NCBI GenBank assembly: GCA_023953615.1
Contig: JAMLJH010000001.1
Span: forward strand, 1,467,360 to 1,531,359
DNA from: Verrucomicrobiia bacterium
GTDB taxonomy: Bacteria > Verrucomicrobiota > Verrucomicrobiia > Limisphaerales > JADLHS01
DNA: 64,000 bases
Direction of reading: 5' to 3'
A program made the position numbers and the translations under genes. Below are positions 48,091-57,652 of the stretch, one piece after another. The notes under the pieces are model-generated. The model ran no database searches. It was not told the DNA's origin and was given only the letters and a program-made list of their open reading frames with translations. How positions within the stretch are numbered: position 1 is the first letter of the stretch; every line of letters starts with the position of its first letter.

Positions 48091-48840
48091 TTAAACCGCA
48101 AAGGCTCCGAACAAGGCGCGCATCTCTTCGTTGACCAGGGCCGGATCGCTCAGGGTGTGGGCGATCTCATCGCGCAGCAGTTCCCGATAGCGCTTGCGCA
48201 ACCGATGCACCGCCACGCGCACCGCGCCTTCCTCCATGCCCAGCGCCTTGGCGACTTCGCTCTGCGCCGTCTCGCTCTTGCCCGCCGCGAGAAACATTTT
48301 CAACTGCTCAAACAACTTTCCTTTGCCGGCGGTTTCGCACTCGGCTTGCAATCGCTCGATGACCTGGCCCAGCAACGCCAGCGCCCATTCGCGGTCAAAG
48401 GCCTGATCCGGGCTGAGTTCATTTTGCGCGACGACTTGAAATTGCGTGTCCGCCGTTTCCCAATCCAGGGACAGCATCGTCATGCCGCCACCGCGTTTCT
48501 GGCGGTGGGCCTGTTTCCATTCGTTGACGAGGAAGTTTTTCAACGCCGCGAGCAGGAAGGCGCGAAACCGTCCGCGTTCCGCGCTCAAGCCCGCGAGATA
48601 ATTCTTCGCCAGAAACCGCGCGAAGAACGCCTGCGTCAAATCCTCCGCATCCGCCTTCACGTGACCGTGCCGCCGCACGTAGGCATAGAGTGGAAACCAA
48701 TAGGTGCGACACAACTCCTCCAGCGCATGATCCGATTGCGACGTATGCTGTTGCCCCGCCGCGAGCACGACCGTCCAATGCGTCGTGGCGAAAATATCGC
48801 TGGATGCATTCGCGGCCTGGCTGGAAAGTTCCGATGTCAA
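48091..48840 (-). CDS. ECF-type RNA polymerase sigma factor
   Basis: 249 residues. Sigma region 2 (LYAYVRRHGHVKADAEDLTQAFFARFL) and region 4 (VAKALGMEEGAVRVAVHRLRKRYRELL) are clear, with a longer linker as in the sigma factors encoded with Ser/Thr kinases in Planctomycetes and Verrucomicrobiota. A kinase gene lies upstream in the same orientation but ~430 nt of debris separates them, so joint regulation is uncertain. Confidence 0.93.
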   Translation of the reverse strand: MTSELSSQAANASSDIFATTHWTVVLAAGQQHTSQSDHALEELCRTYWFPLYAYVRRHGHVKADAEDLTQAFFARFLAKNYLAGLSAERGRFRAFLLAALKNFLVNEWKQAHRQKRGGGMTMLSLDWETADTQFQVVAQNELSPDQAFDREWALALLGQVIERLQAECETAGKGKLFEQLKMFLAAGKSETAQSEVAKALGMEEGAVRVAVHRLRKRYRELLRDEIAHTLSDPALVNEEMRALFGAFAV

Positions 48841-48858
48841 AGCAGTTTGGATTTAACC

Positions 48859-48886
48859 ACGGATGGACACGGATGGACACGGATAA
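48859..48886. repeat. Tandem decamer CGGATGGACA
   Basis: The decamer CGGATGGACA occurs twice in a row, followed by a half copy (CGGAT) and preceded by CCA. It lies at the sigma factor's 5' side within a gene-free spacer. Motifs of this kind (CCACGGATGGACACGGATG) recur in many environmental genomes. Confidence 0.65.
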
Positions 48887-48996
48887 ATAACGTCGGACAG
48901 CGATCTCGGCTGTCTCTGGTTCGCAAATGACCAGGACGGCAGCGTATCCATTGGCTTCGGAGCCCAAATTGCCACCGGGTAAAATTGTATAGACCA

Positions 48997-49023
48997 CCAG
49001 CAAATTTACCGTAAATTTGCTGG
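48997..49023. promoter_or_regulatory. 13-bp palindrome before the ATPase fragment
   Basis: Two 13-nt arms (48997-49009 and 49011-49023) are perfect inverted repeats around one central base. The palindrome sits directly before the ATG at 49026. It could be an operator or a regulatory remnant of the decayed gene; there is no T-run after it. Confidence 0.5.
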
Positions 49024-49025
49024 CG

Positions 49026-49175
49026 ATGTTTACACGCCAGCAACCGCTGCCGGAGCGATCGTTCTTCCTGTTGGGTCCGCGCGGGACAGGAAAAACGACT
49101 TGGTTGCGCCATGTCCGGTCCGAGGCATTGTGGTTTGACTTGCTGCGGACGCAGACTCACTCTCATAAAAAATAG
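49026..49175 (+). pseudogene. Truncated AAA-type ATPase (AAA_14/DUF4143-like) remnant
   Basis: The frame from ATG at 49026 gives a good N-terminus of a P-loop ATPase: RSFFLLGPRGTGKTTWLRHV followed by ALWFDLLRTQ, a pattern typical of AAA_14/DUF4143 proteins. The product stops after 49 residues, whereas the family is 350-400 residues long, and nothing downstream continues it. It is a decayed or truncated gene, with a short unrelated tail after the TQ. Confidence 0.6.
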
Positions 49176-49191
49176 GGCGACAAAACGCACT

Positions 49192-49212
49192 CGCAGTTCA
49201 AAACCTTGCGGA
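49192..49212 (+). repeat. Short copy of the dispersed repeat seen at 62964-62984
   Basis: Twenty of 21 bases match positions 62964-62984, where the same word is the right end of a long hairpin repeat. Here the hairpin arm partner is missing, so this looks like a truncated copy beside the broken ATPase gene. Confidence 0.55.
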
Positions 49213-49273
49213 GACAGCCACATCCGTTTCAGATTCATCCATGGTCTCATGGCTTCTTTGGCAGCAACTGGTT

Positions 49274-52258
49274 TTAACGGATCTTTTCCGGCGACCCCGT
49301 GCGGTCTCTCGTTTTCGCCCGCCACAATCGCCAGCCGCAAATTGGCAGCAAGATCGCACCCGACCAGATCAACGCAATGATGACGTCCCCCGACAGGGAA
49401 AGATTCCATCCGCGGCGGGTGAGTGCGTCCATGAAGAACACCGCAAGGAGGATCACGGGAAGGACACTGATAAACGCCAGCCACGCACCGGCGGCGCAGC
49501 TAACCCGCTGCAATTCTACGTCACTCGTCCGCCGCAACAGAAAGGCCACCAACGCGGATACGCTCGCCAGCGATACGAAGATGGTGATTAGCCAGCCTCC
49601 CATGACGTTTCCCCAGAGCATTAACCACAGCAGACCAATCATCGTGGTCCCGCCAAATGCAATGGCCATTGTGAACGCAAGCGGTGGCAGCACCGCGTCA
49701 GGTTTATCGGCGAAACTCCGACCGAGAGACCAAAGGAGTACCGCTCCAAAGGCGCCAAAACCCAGGATTACTCCCAGAACGGCGCCAGCGAAAATGTTGA
49801 GTGGGCGATTTGGTCGCTCCGGATGGAGCGGCGGTACGGCGTAGTCAACGATGTCAACTTGTCGAAATTCCGATACGCCGGCTGCGGCCGAATCTGTTAT
49901 TTCCTTTCTTTCCGCCGCCTGCAAAGAGCTGCGCATCTGCTGCCACCGAAGCTCACGATAACTTTGTGCAATTGCGTTTGCCAGTTTGGCGGCCTCGTGC
50001 GGCTCTTCGTCAAACACGGTGATTGCAATGAAGTTGTTGTCGACGCCAAACTTGAGTTGCAGGCGGTGCCTGAGCAGTGCCGTAGTCTCGGCGATGCTGA
50101 GTTTTTCGCCCCCAGTGTGTCGTCGGCCCCATCGGGTATTGAGGTCCGTCGCCTCGACGACATGATCCAAGACCGCTGGGGATTGGATGATCGAATCTTC
50201 CGTTTGAAGGAGATAGGGATCAGGCCCTGGCCCGATTGAGGGCAGGTTTGAATTACCTGTGACGGGGAGATTCACTCTGACCACCGCCGTGGCTTTGAAG
50301 GATTTCGGCAAAAGAAAAGTGACGGCGGTCGCCACCAAGAGCGTGCTGAAGCCAACGATCAGACCCACGAACACGGCCCGGCGAATGATTAGCCCCGAGG
50401 CGCGTTTCGCCATTTTCGGTATGACTTCCGTTTGAGCCTCGTCACCTTGTCTCCCACTGGCATCTGGTGTTTCCGCAATCGTCTCTTCCTGCGGCTTGGG
50501 CGCGCTGGCTTGTTGGTGGCGCCATTCGGGTTGCTTTTCCGCCGGCCCCGGTTTGCGGTCTCCCGTTTCCGCCAGCCGCATGAGCAGCCCGGCGACCCAA
50601 ATCAACAAGGCAAGGAAGAAACTGATGAGGAGCGCCAGCAGGCCGCCCGTTGCAAGCTGCGGCGGCTGGACCTGATTTGCTTGCACAGTAAGCTCATGCG
50701 TTCCGCCGATGAAGCCGGTCAATAGCGTGCCCAGCCACAGCAGCCAGCACAACAACAGGTCGGAAGTGCACGCCCGGCGTTCCGGGGTGAGCCAGTAATC
50801 GCGCCGGGGAATGTTGATGGCCCGGGGAAAATGAACGCCCTGCCGGGCAATCAACCAGAACAAGCCGCCCAGAAACAGCGGCAGGCCCGCGACCAGAATA
50901 AAATAACCACGCCGCGACAGCCAGCCGTCGGCCTGACCGTCCGCACCAAAATGGCTGGCCACTGGATCGGGTAATTGGGAATAGGACCGCACCAGCAACA
51001 AGATCAGCAGGCCGTAAGCACAGGCGAATCCAGCTTTTGCAAGGAGCACGAAAACAGACCTTGTCGGGGCCGTCCGGTGGATCGCATCTTGCCCAACGGC
51101 AATCGTCTCCACCTGCGTTTTGAGGACGCTGGCTTGTTGGTAACGAAGCTCAGGTTTCTGTTCCAACGCGCGCAGAACGACCTCGTCCAGTCGCACGTCA
51201 ATGGAGACTTTCCTGGACGGCGGCTCGATTTTCTTGCCGGGCAGTTCGCCGGTGAGCATCTGGTAAAACACCACGCCCAACGCGTAGATGTCCGCGCGAT
51301 GATCCACCTCGCCGGGCGCGTGAATCTGCTCGGGCGACATGTATTGCGGCGTGCCCATGACCTTGCCCGCGTCGGTGAGGTTCTCTGTAGCGACAGTCTG
51401 TGACTGTCGCTGACTGGCCGCGCTTTTCTCCAGTGAATGACGGTCACAGACCGCCGCTACAATCTTCGCCAGCCCGAAGTCCGCCACCTTCACGCGGCCG
51501 CGCCGATCCAACAGAATGTTCTCCGGCTTGATGTCGCGATGGACGATGCCCTGATCGTGCGCGAATTGCAGCGCATCGCAAATCTGCGGCACGATGGCGA
51601 GCGCTTCACGCGCCGAAACGCGACCCGCGTGAAGCAACTGGCGCAGGTTCACGCCGTCCACGAATTCCATGAGGAAATAATAAAGCGAGGTAGCGGCAGG
51701 CATCCTGCCTGACGTAGAGGGCGGCATCTTGCCGCCCGGATGGGCGGTCGAACTGGCTGCGGCTTCCGAACTCTCCACGCCTTCACTTACACCGCCGCTT
51801 TTTCTGCCGGGCTGGAAGCCCGGCTCTCCGGCAGGCAGGATGCCTGCCGCTACGCCAAACTCAAACAGCGTGACAATGCCCGGATGATTCAACTTGGCCA
51901 GCGCCTTGGCTTCGCGGGCGAAGCGTTCGGCAAACGTGGGATCGGCCCCGATGCCCGGTGGCAGGATTTTCAAGGCTACGAGCCGATCCAGTTGTTTCTG
52001 TCGCGCCTGATAAACCGCGCCCATGCCGCCTTTGCCGATGAGTTCCAGAATTTCCAGTTGCGGAAACAGTGGAGCGAGTTCCGCGATGGTGGGTGGAATA
52101 AATGCCGGTTGCCTGGCCTCCGTGACGGTATCCGCCGCGGCGCCCTGTTTAAGCAGGCAGGCGGGGCAAAGCCCGGCCAGCGCGCCGGATGGCAACGGCG
52201 TGCCGCACTGCGGGCATTGGATCGGTGCGGGCATCGCCGATTTTTCTACCATGTCCAT
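49274..52258 (-). CDS. Membrane Ser/Thr protein kinase with Wzz-like domain
   Basis: 994 residues. An N-terminal zinc ribbon (CPQCGTPL...CPAC) precedes a kinase ([12 protein letters not shown] near residue 74, catalytic Lys97, [29 protein letters not shown]). A DUF1648-like hydrophobic region (~420-560) and a Wzz-type domain ([14 protein letters not shown], ~650-840) with further membrane helices follow. Two in-frame repeat insertions interrupt the kinase domain (about residues 136-189 and 267-291). It probably senses an envelope cue. The target is unknown. ATG at 52234 is an alternative start. Confidence 0.92.
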   Translation of the reverse strand: MDMVEKSAMPAPIQCPQCGTPLPSGALAGLCPACLLKQGAAADTVTEARQPAFIPPTIAELAPLFPQLEILELIGKGGMGAVYQARQKQLDRLVALKILPPGIGADPTFAERFAREAKALAKLNHPGIVTLFEFGVAAGILPAGEPGFQPGRKSGGVSEGVESSEAAASSTAHPGGKMPPSTSGRMPAATSLYYFLMEFVDGVNLRQLLHAGRVSAREALAIVPQICDALQFAHDQGIVHRDIKPENILLDRRGRVKVADFGLAKIVAAVCDRHSLEKSAASQRQSQTVATENLTDAGKVMGTPQYMSPEQIHAPGEVDHRADIYALGVVFYQMLTGELPGKKIEPPSRKVSIDVRLDEVVLRALEQKPELRYQQASVLKTQVETIAVGQDAIHRTAPTRSVFVLLAKAGFACAYGLLILLLVRSYSQLPDPVASHFGADGQADGWLSRRGYFILVAGLPLFLGGLFWLIARQGVHFPRAINIPRRDYWLTPERRACTSDLLLCWLLWLGTLLTGFIGGTHELTVQANQVQPPQLATGGLLALLISFFLALLIWVAGLLMRLAETGDRKPGPAEKQPEWRHQQASAPKPQEETIAETPDASGRQGDEAQTEVIPKMAKRASGLIIRRAVFVGLIVGFSTLLVATAVTFLLPKSFKATAVVRVNLPVTGNSNLPSIGPGPDPYLLQTEDSIIQSPAVLDHVVEATDLNTRWGRRHTGGEKLSIAETTALLRHRLQLKFGVDNNFIAITVFDEEPHEAAKLANAIAQSYRELRWQQMRSSLQAAERKEITDSAAAGVSEFRQVDIVDYAVPPLHPERPNRPLNIFAGAVLGVILGFGAFGAVLLWSLGRSFADKPDAVLPPLAFTMAIAFGGTTMIGLLWLMLWGNVMGGWLITIFVSLASVSALVAFLLRRTSDVELQRVSCAAGAWLAFISVLPVILLAVFFMDALTRRGWNLSLSGDVIIALIWSGAILLPICGWRLWRAKTRDRTGSPEKIR
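51387..51460 (-). repeat. Palindromic repeat inserted in the kinase activation loop
   Basis: The 22-base arms at 51387-51408 and 51439-51460 are inverted repeats with three mismatches, all of which can still pair as G-U. The element lies in frame and encodes ~25 residues between [11 protein letters not shown] and [16 protein letters not shown], in other words in the activation segment that normally is short. Confidence 0.75.
51690..51853 (-). repeat. Palindromic repeat inserted in the kinase N-lobe
   Basis: Perfect 22-base inverted repeats (51690-51711 and 51832-51853) bound a 164-bp element that also holds inner palindromes around GGCGGCATCTTGCCGCC and CCGGGCTGGAAGCCCGG. It encodes about 54 residues (starting [16 protein letters not shown] and ending GRMPAATS) between LFEFG and [11 protein letters not shown], where kinases normally have a short loop. 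Very similar peptides are remembered from other Verrucomicrobiota proteins. Confidence 0.8.
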
Positions 52259-52375
52259 ACTTCCATCAGAAGCAAAACCCGCGAAACGTTACAAAAATTC
52301 TGACCGGCCGTGGCCGCAAGGCCGGCGCCACCCGTTCGGAGTGGGCATGTGGCGGAGGTTTGAACGCGGGGCTGA

Positions 52376-54667
52376 CTACTGTGGTTTCTCGATGAATCCG
52401 TGGTACAAACCCATGTAGTAAGGGAGCAGATAAACGGTGCCGCTCGCGAGTTCGCGCCCGTTCCCGCCATAGTCCAAGCGCCAGGGATCGGTGTTCCAAT
52501 GATTGAAATGGCGATTCTCCACCGGTAACACCTTGCCATTCACCAGTCCCCCGCGATTGGGCCGTTGATCCGCGGTGAAATCAATCATCTCCTGGCGCCG
52601 CAACGGGATCAGATCGAGGCGTTGGCTGTTATGGTGCGCCCAGTTGGCGCGGTCCAGCGAAAAGCCGCGCAGGGTCGCCATGGAATCTGAGAGCCAATCC
52701 GACCACGGGTCCACCGGGACCGGACCAAAAGCATCCGAGAACGTGTGACCCGGCCCGACGGCGGCGTAGGCGAAGTTAAAGAAGGGGTTCATCTCGGGCG
52801 CTTCGAGTCGCCAGTAGTAATAGAAGGCGAAGCGCCATTTCTCCTGCCACTGCGCTTCCTTCGTGTAGCGAATGAGATTGTAGAAGCACATGAACATCAT
52901 TTCGTCATCCGATTGGTTGCCCGAGCCGACGCCCATTTGCATCTTGGCGCTCATCACGTTGGCGGCGTAGCCGTGCTTCTCGATCAACTCCCGAATCGCC
53001 CGGCTGTATTTCGCATCACCGGTGACGTGTTCGGCCACGGTCAAATAGGAAAGGATGCTGAGCGAATTCAGGCCGCGTTCGAGCCACCACAGCGGATCGT
53101 CGTTCAAGTGGTGCGGCCCGTACACCGCCCAGCGGGTCGGTTTGCCGTCGTGATCCACCAACGCGAAATCGTGTTCGAGAAAGTGATCCACCAGATCGCG
53201 CACCACCTCGCGCACGCGCTCTTTCTCCGCGTCCGTTTCCGCCACCAGATCGTAGTAGGCTGGATAGAAAAAGAAGTGCCCGTCCAATTCGTCCGAGCTG
53301 GTGTCGCTTTTCCAATACCACTTGCCGTCGGCGCTCTTCGGCCAGCGCGGGTCAATGACTTTCCACAAGCGATCCTCCTCCTGATCTTTCCGGTCGCGCG
53401 CCACGCGGCCGAGGTTGGGATCGGGCCAATCCATCGGACGAATCGTGCGCGCCACAAAGCCCTTGGGCGGAACGTGCGCGCCGGTTTGCGTGACTTTTTG
53501 CAGGAAGCGCAACGCCTCGAAAGCCTGTTGGGCGCGCTTTTTGGCGGCGGGATCCTTCGTCGCGCCGTAGGCGAAACATTCGCCCGCGCCGTACATGGAA
53601 GTCCATAAACCGTCGTTGTCGCTGTCGTCGTAAATGATCTTCGAGCGATCGCCGGGCGCGCCCAAACCGACTTCGGAGGTGTAACCATACGGCGTGCGTT
53701 TGATATAACGCTCGATTTCCTGTTCGTAGTGTTCGGCCTTTTCCGCCAGCGTCATGGCGCGGCGCTCAATGCAGCCCAGTCCCTTATCGGTGGCGAACCA
53801 CACGCGGCCATCCGCCCCAACGGCAATGGAACGCGCGTCGTTGCCGGGCAACCAGCGTTGGCCTTCCCGGTACGCCCATTCCTGGCCATCAAACCGAACC
53901 GCGCCGCGATGCGTGCCGAACCAAACTTCCGAACCTTCGCCCACCGCCACGCAGGTAAAGTCCGCATAGGGCAATCCCTCGGCCCCGGTGAAAAATGTCC
54001 ATTGCCCGCTTTGGCGGCGAATTGCGCCCGCGGGCGTGGCCACCCACCACGTTCCGGCGCGATCAATCGCCACACCGCGCACGTCGTTTTCCGTCCAGAC
54101 GCGACCGCCCTCGTCCGTGGCGCGAACCAGTTCCCAATTACCCGTCGCTGTCCGCTGCCAAAGGCCACGAGTCGTTGCGGCCAAAACCAATCCGCTTGGA
54201 TCGGTGGCCACCTGGCGCACCTCGTGATCGGCCAGTTCGCGACTGGATTGGCCCGCCGCCGTCACGCGAACGGCTCCTTGGGCGGTGGCGAGCCAGACCG
54301 TGTCCCCGGCGCGATGAATCTGGCGTAGGTCAGAAAGCGCGGCAGAAACGGTGCGATTGATGCCACCGATGAAAACTTCAGTGGATTCCGCACTGGCATT
54401 TGCGGGTCGGGGCAGCGCCTCCCACTGATCGCCACGCAAGACGGACCATTGTTTGCCGTCCGCCACGCGCACCGAGCCGTCAGGGGCAACATCCACCACG
54501 GCAAAGCCGCCGGGCGAACTCGCGGGCAGCGGCCAGGCGCGGGACACTTCCTGCCGGAAAGCTTGCGGTGCGGGTTTGAAATCCGCGGCGTGAACGGAAG
54601 CCGATAAAATCAGCAATGCGCCCAGAGCGGGTGTAATTGTTCGGATCGGGTTGTGCCAATGAGCCAT
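52376..54667 (-). CDS. Secreted propeller and helical-barrel protein
   Basis: 763 residues from ATG at 54667, chosen because it places a signal peptide (TPALGALLILSASVHA) near the start. The first ~330 residues have repeated blades of the two-component-regulator propeller type (GVAIDRAGTWWVATPAGAI, SIAVGADGRVWFATDKGLG). The last ~400 residues, after about residue 340, are rich in aromatic residues, probably an alpha/alpha barrel as in glycan-acting enzymes (FFFYPAYYDL, FCFYN-type segments, YYYWRLEAPEM). No catalytic residues can be named. Probably exported or surface-bound. Confidence 0.7.
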   Translation of the reverse strand: MAHWHNPIRTITPALGALLILSASVHAADFKPAPQAFRQEVSRAWPLPASSPGGFAVVDVAPDGSVRVADGKQWSVLRGDQWEALPRPANASAESTEVFIGGINRTVSAALSDLRQIHRAGDTVWLATAQGAVRVTAAGQSSRELADHEVRQVATDPSGLVLAATTRGLWQRTATGNWELVRATDEGGRVWTENDVRGVAIDRAGTWWVATPAGAIRRQSGQWTFFTGAEGLPYADFTCVAVGEGSEVWFGTHRGAVRFDGQEWAYREGQRWLPGNDARSIAVGADGRVWFATDKGLGCIERRAMTLAEKAEHYEQEIERYIKRTPYGYTSEVGLGAPGDRSKIIYDDSDNDGLWTSMYGAGECFAYGATKDPAAKKRAQQAFEALRFLQKVTQTGAHVPPKGFVARTIRPMDWPDPNLGRVARDRKDQEEDRLWKVIDPRWPKSADGKWYWKSDTSSDELDGHFFFYPAYYDLVAETDAEKERVREVVRDLVDHFLEHDFALVDHDGKPTRWAVYGPHHLNDDPLWWLERGLNSLSILSYLTVAEHVTGDAKYSRAIRELIEKHGYAANVMSAKMQMGVGSGNQSDDEMMFMCFYNLIRYTKEAQWQEKWRFAFYYYWRLEAPEMNPFFNFAYAAVGPGHTFSDAFGPVPVDPWSDWLSDSMATLRGFSLDRANWAHHNSQRLDLIPLRRQEMIDFTADQRPNRGGLVNGKVLPVENRHFNHWNTDPWRLDYGGNGRELASGTVYLLPYYMGLYHGFIEKPQ

Positions 54668-54824
54668 GCCGGAAGTATTCTGATGATCGCACGCGAGAGC
54701 AAACAGATTGCGTCGGGATTGAGCGAGATTTCCGCCAGACTGGCGGCCAATTGCTTCCGCTGGGAGCGACGGTGAAGTGGCGGCGTTGCGTTCCAGTTGC
54801 AACGGACAAATCTGCGTCAAAGCA

Positions 54825-54850
54825 AAACCCGCTGACGAATCAGCGGGTTT
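54825..54850 (-). terminator. Hairpin terminator after efp
   Basis: Perfect 11-bp stem (54840-54850 with 54825-54835) around a 4-base loop, followed on the minus strand by a T-rich tract (TTTTGCTTTG). It lies 37 nt after the efp stop codon. Confidence 0.72.
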
Positions 54851-54886
54851 GCCGAAAATAGGATGTTACCGGATGCGACTGAAGAA

Positions 54887-55447
54887 TCAGGCGCGCTCCA
54901 TATATTTCCCGGTGCGGGTATCAATTTTTATCTTTTCACCCGTCTTGATGAAGAGCGGCGCCTGGATGGTAATGCCAGTTTCCACAGTGACCGCCTTTTG
55001 CACGTTGTTGGCAGAATCGCCGCGAACGCCCTCGGGAGCTTCGGTCACCAGCAGCACCACGCTGGGCGGCACTTCCACCGAGACGGCTTTATCATCCACG
55101 AACGTCACGGTCGCGACGCCATTTTCGACGAGGTAATTCTTGCCATCGCCGACCAATTCCGGAATCAACGTGACGGTTTCATACGTATCCGGATCGGTAA
55201 AAACGAAGTCGTTGCCGTCCTTGTAGCTGAACTCCATCTTCTTGGTCATCATCGGCACAATGTCCACCTTTTCAGTCGAGCTGAACCGGACATCGGAAGA
55301 TTTGCCGGTGCGGATGCTGCGCAAGGTGGCTTGGACAAAAGCGCGCAGATTACCGGGAGTGCGATGTTGAACTTCCAGCACCACGCTGGTGTCGCCGTTG
55401 TAATTGATGGCCTGGCCGCGGCGCAGGTCGTTTGCTGAGACTGCCAT
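54887..55447 (-). CDS. efp: Elongation factor P with Asn at the modification loop
   Basis: 186 residues, the usual EF-P size and three-domain fold. EF-P rescues ribosomes stalled at polyproline. The domain I loop tip reads TPGNLRAF where E. coli has PGKGQAF with the beta-lysylated Lys34; here the aligned residue is Asn33, so the EpmA- and EarP-type modifications cannot occur. TGEKIKIDTRTGKYMERA is the canonical end. It is a single gene with its own terminator. Confidence 0.95.
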   Translation of the reverse strand: MAVSANDLRRGQAINYNGDTSVVLEVQHRTPGNLRAFVQATLRSIRTGKSSDVRFSSTEKVDIVPMMTKKMEFSYKDGNDFVFTDPDTYETVTLIPELVGDGKNYLVENGVATVTFVDDKAVSVEVPPSVVLLVTEAPEGVRGDSANNVQKAVTVETGITIQAPLFIKTGEKIKIDTRTGKYMERA

Positions 55448-55586
55448 AAAATTTCAATAATTGGTTGTGACACCCCAACCGGGGGAAAACCAGCCTACAG
55501 GGTCTCGAGGTCGAAGCAAGGTTCGATTTTTAGTTTTCCAGTTGGTTTCATTGACTCGCCCGGAATTGGTCGTTAGCCTGCCAACA

Positions 55587-56315
55587 ATGCTGGAAGTTAT
55601 CGAAAAACTACTCATCTTGCAGGATCGCGATCGCAAAATCCGCCGGCTTCAAACTGAACTTGCCCATATTGAGCCTGAACGCCAGACCTTAAAGGCCCGA
55701 ACCAGCGGCGCATTGTCCCAACTGGAGACCGGCAAACAGCGCGTGAAGCAGATTGAATCCGATCGCAAACGTCTGGAGCTGGAAATCGAGGCCAAGCAAC
55801 AGCAGGCGGCGCGTTACGCCAACCAGCAATTGGAGACGCGCAAAAATGAGGAGTACCAGGCACTCGCGCAGCAAATCCAAACGTGCAAAGGAGAAATCAC
55901 CAAGATCGAGGATCAGGTGATTGATTTGATGGAGCAGGCGGAGGCCGCGCAGAAAGAGGTCGGGCGCTTCAATCAGGAAGCGCAACAGGCGCAACGACAT
56001 GCGGATGAATTGGTGACGCAACTGGGCGAGCGGGAGAAGCATTTGCAGCAAGAACTGGTGGAACTGCAGAGTGTGCGGGACCAACAGGCCGAGGCCGTCG
56101 AAGCCGGAGTGCGCGCCCGCTACGAACGTCTGCTTAAAACCAAGGGCGACAATGCGTTGGCCGGCGTGAACCATGGCGTCTGCGGCGGTTGCCACATGAA
56201 ATTGCCCACCCAGGTGCTGGTGGCGTGCCAGGCAGCGCAGGAATTGGTGACGTGCATCAATTGCGGGCGGATTTTGTATTACACGGAAGAGATGAGTTTG
56301 ACGGCCAGTGAGTGA
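55587..56315 (+). CDS. Coiled-coil zinc-ribbon (zf-RING_7/CdsZ-like) protein
   Basis: 242 residues from ATG at 55587. A long coiled coil (~10-185) ends in a C4 zinc ribbon (CGGCHMKLP...CINCGRILY). Related proteins in Bacteroidetes and other phyla (CT398/CdsZ, zf-RING_7) are linked to type III secretion or transcription in Chlamydia, a member of the same superphylum; the role here is unproven. It diverges from efp and ends just past the upstream end of the next gene's open frame. Confidence 0.78.
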   Translation: MLEVIEKLLILQDRDRKIRRLQTELAHIEPERQTLKARTSGALSQLETGKQRVKQIESDRKRLELEIEAKQQQAARYANQQLETRKNEEYQALAQQIQTCKGEITKIEDQVIDLMEQAEAAQKEVGRFNQEAQQAQRHADELVTQLGEREKHLQQELVELQSVRDQQAEAVEAGVRARYERLLKTKGDNALAGVNHGVCGGCHMKLPTQVLVACQAAQELVTCINCGRILYYTEEMSLTASE

Positions 56316-56370
56316 GGCGCAACGGACCTTTGACCGCGCCGTAAAAACCGCTAGACTGAGGCGAACAAAG

Positions 56371-57513
56371 ATGAAAGCGAAAGTGACGCAATGGAGTTGG
56401 GTGGGGCTGTTATGCCTGGGCGCCAGCGGGCTTATGAGCGTGGCGGATGAACCCGCCCGCGACAAGGGCGCGCCAATTATTTTTTCCGAGCCGGGCGCAG
56501 CCAAATCGAGTTTGATGTCGTCAAATTTAAGTGAGTTGCGCAAACCCCAAGCGCCACTGCGCCAGCTCGAGACGGACCTCAATCGGCCGCTCGGTTTGTT
56601 TCAATTCAACGATGCGAATAACATCGCGAGGCCGTTCCGTCCGGCGACTCCGCCGCCAGCCGCAAAAAAGAAATCGGCCAAGGAGGACCTCAACGAGAAG
56701 GTGGAAAACGCTTATTTATTCCAAGGCTTGAACGGCGCCAACACTTTGAATGATGACGACCTGTTCGGGCTGAGTGACAAGGACTCGGACCCTAATAAAA
56801 GCAGCCCGCGAAAAACCCTGGAGCGTTACTACGATCGCCTGGATCAAGCGCGCGGTGCGGTGACCAATCAAACGGGTGAGAGTCTGTCGCGTTCGGGCGA
56901 TGGTTTGGGACTTGAAAAAGCCGAGGTCGCCGTCAAGCCGGAGAACACGAAAGCCAATAACGAGGTTCGCCCCGAAGCCAATGTCAGTCTCGGACGCAAT
57001 GCGTATTTACCTTCGGTTTTGCCCAATAGCGAAAGCATATCCGCCAGCCGGATGAATGAAAACATTGGCATGTATCGCAACGCCAAAACGTCGCTGGGCG
57101 ACTCATTAAGCGGCTCCAGCCCGCAGCTTTCCGTGCGCGAGGCGCGCATGGAGGATTTCCGGCGATTGTTGGAAGGGCCGCGAGCGTTGAGTGCCACGCC
57201 CGACGCCAATGTGAATTCGGCCAACAGCAGCCCCAACTTTAACGCACCCAACCCGACGATGTACAGCGGGGACACAACCGTTCGTGGTTCGGGGTTGAGC
57301 AATCCGTCGCTTGGGAGCAGTCCCAAAATGGCGCCAGCCAGCCCCCAGCAGGAATTTGTAAAATCCGCCAACCTGATGGGAGACCCGCTCAAACCGCAGG
57401 GGTTGTCGGAGTTGAAGGCGCTTCCCGGTCTGCAAGACGCGCCCCGCACGCTCACGCCGCCGATTCAACAAGCGCCGGTTTCCACTTTCAAAATCCCCAA
57501 ACGCCGTTTTTGA
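56371..57513 (+). CDS. Low-complexity secreted protein of unknown function
   Basis: 380 residues from ATG at 56371; the open frame upstream is long but begins inside the previous gene. A signal peptide (WVGLLCLGASGLMSVADE) is followed by a Ser/Asn/Pro/Leu-rich chain with no known domain (NENIGMYRNAKTSLGDSL; VREARMEDFRRLLEGP). Probably a disordered exported protein. Confidence 0.6.
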   Translation: MKAKVTQWSWVGLLCLGASGLMSVADEPARDKGAPIIFSEPGAAKSSLMSSNLSELRKPQAPLRQLETDLNRPLGLFQFNDANNIARPFRPATPPPAAKKKSAKEDLNEKVENAYLFQGLNGANTLNDDDLFGLSDKDSDPNKSSPRKTLERYYDRLDQARGAVTNQTGESLSRSGDGLGLEKAEVAVKPENTKANNEVRPEANVSLGRNAYLPSVLPNSESISASRMNENIGMYRNAKTSLGDSLSGSSPQLSVREARMEDFRRLLEGPRALSATPDANVNSANSSPNFNAPNPTMYSGDTTVRGSGLSNPSLGSSPKMAPASPQQEFVKSANLMGDPLKPQGLSELKALPGLQDAPRTLTPPIQQAPVSTFKIPKRRF

Positions 57514-57652
57514 GTGGATGATGGCGGCGCTCCATTGCGCGCCACCAACCGGGCGGATGATTCGACAGGCTTGCACAGCACCGGGGGTAATGGTGCCGCA
57601 AAATTTTCACGGGTAAAATTATGGCTCCGATTGCTGGGCGACGCGTGCTAGG

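Noticed and set aside
48837..49484. Minus-strand open frame across the sigma/kinase spacer
   Set aside because: It overlaps the ends of the kinase and sigma genes and contains the tandem decamer; composition is not protein-like.
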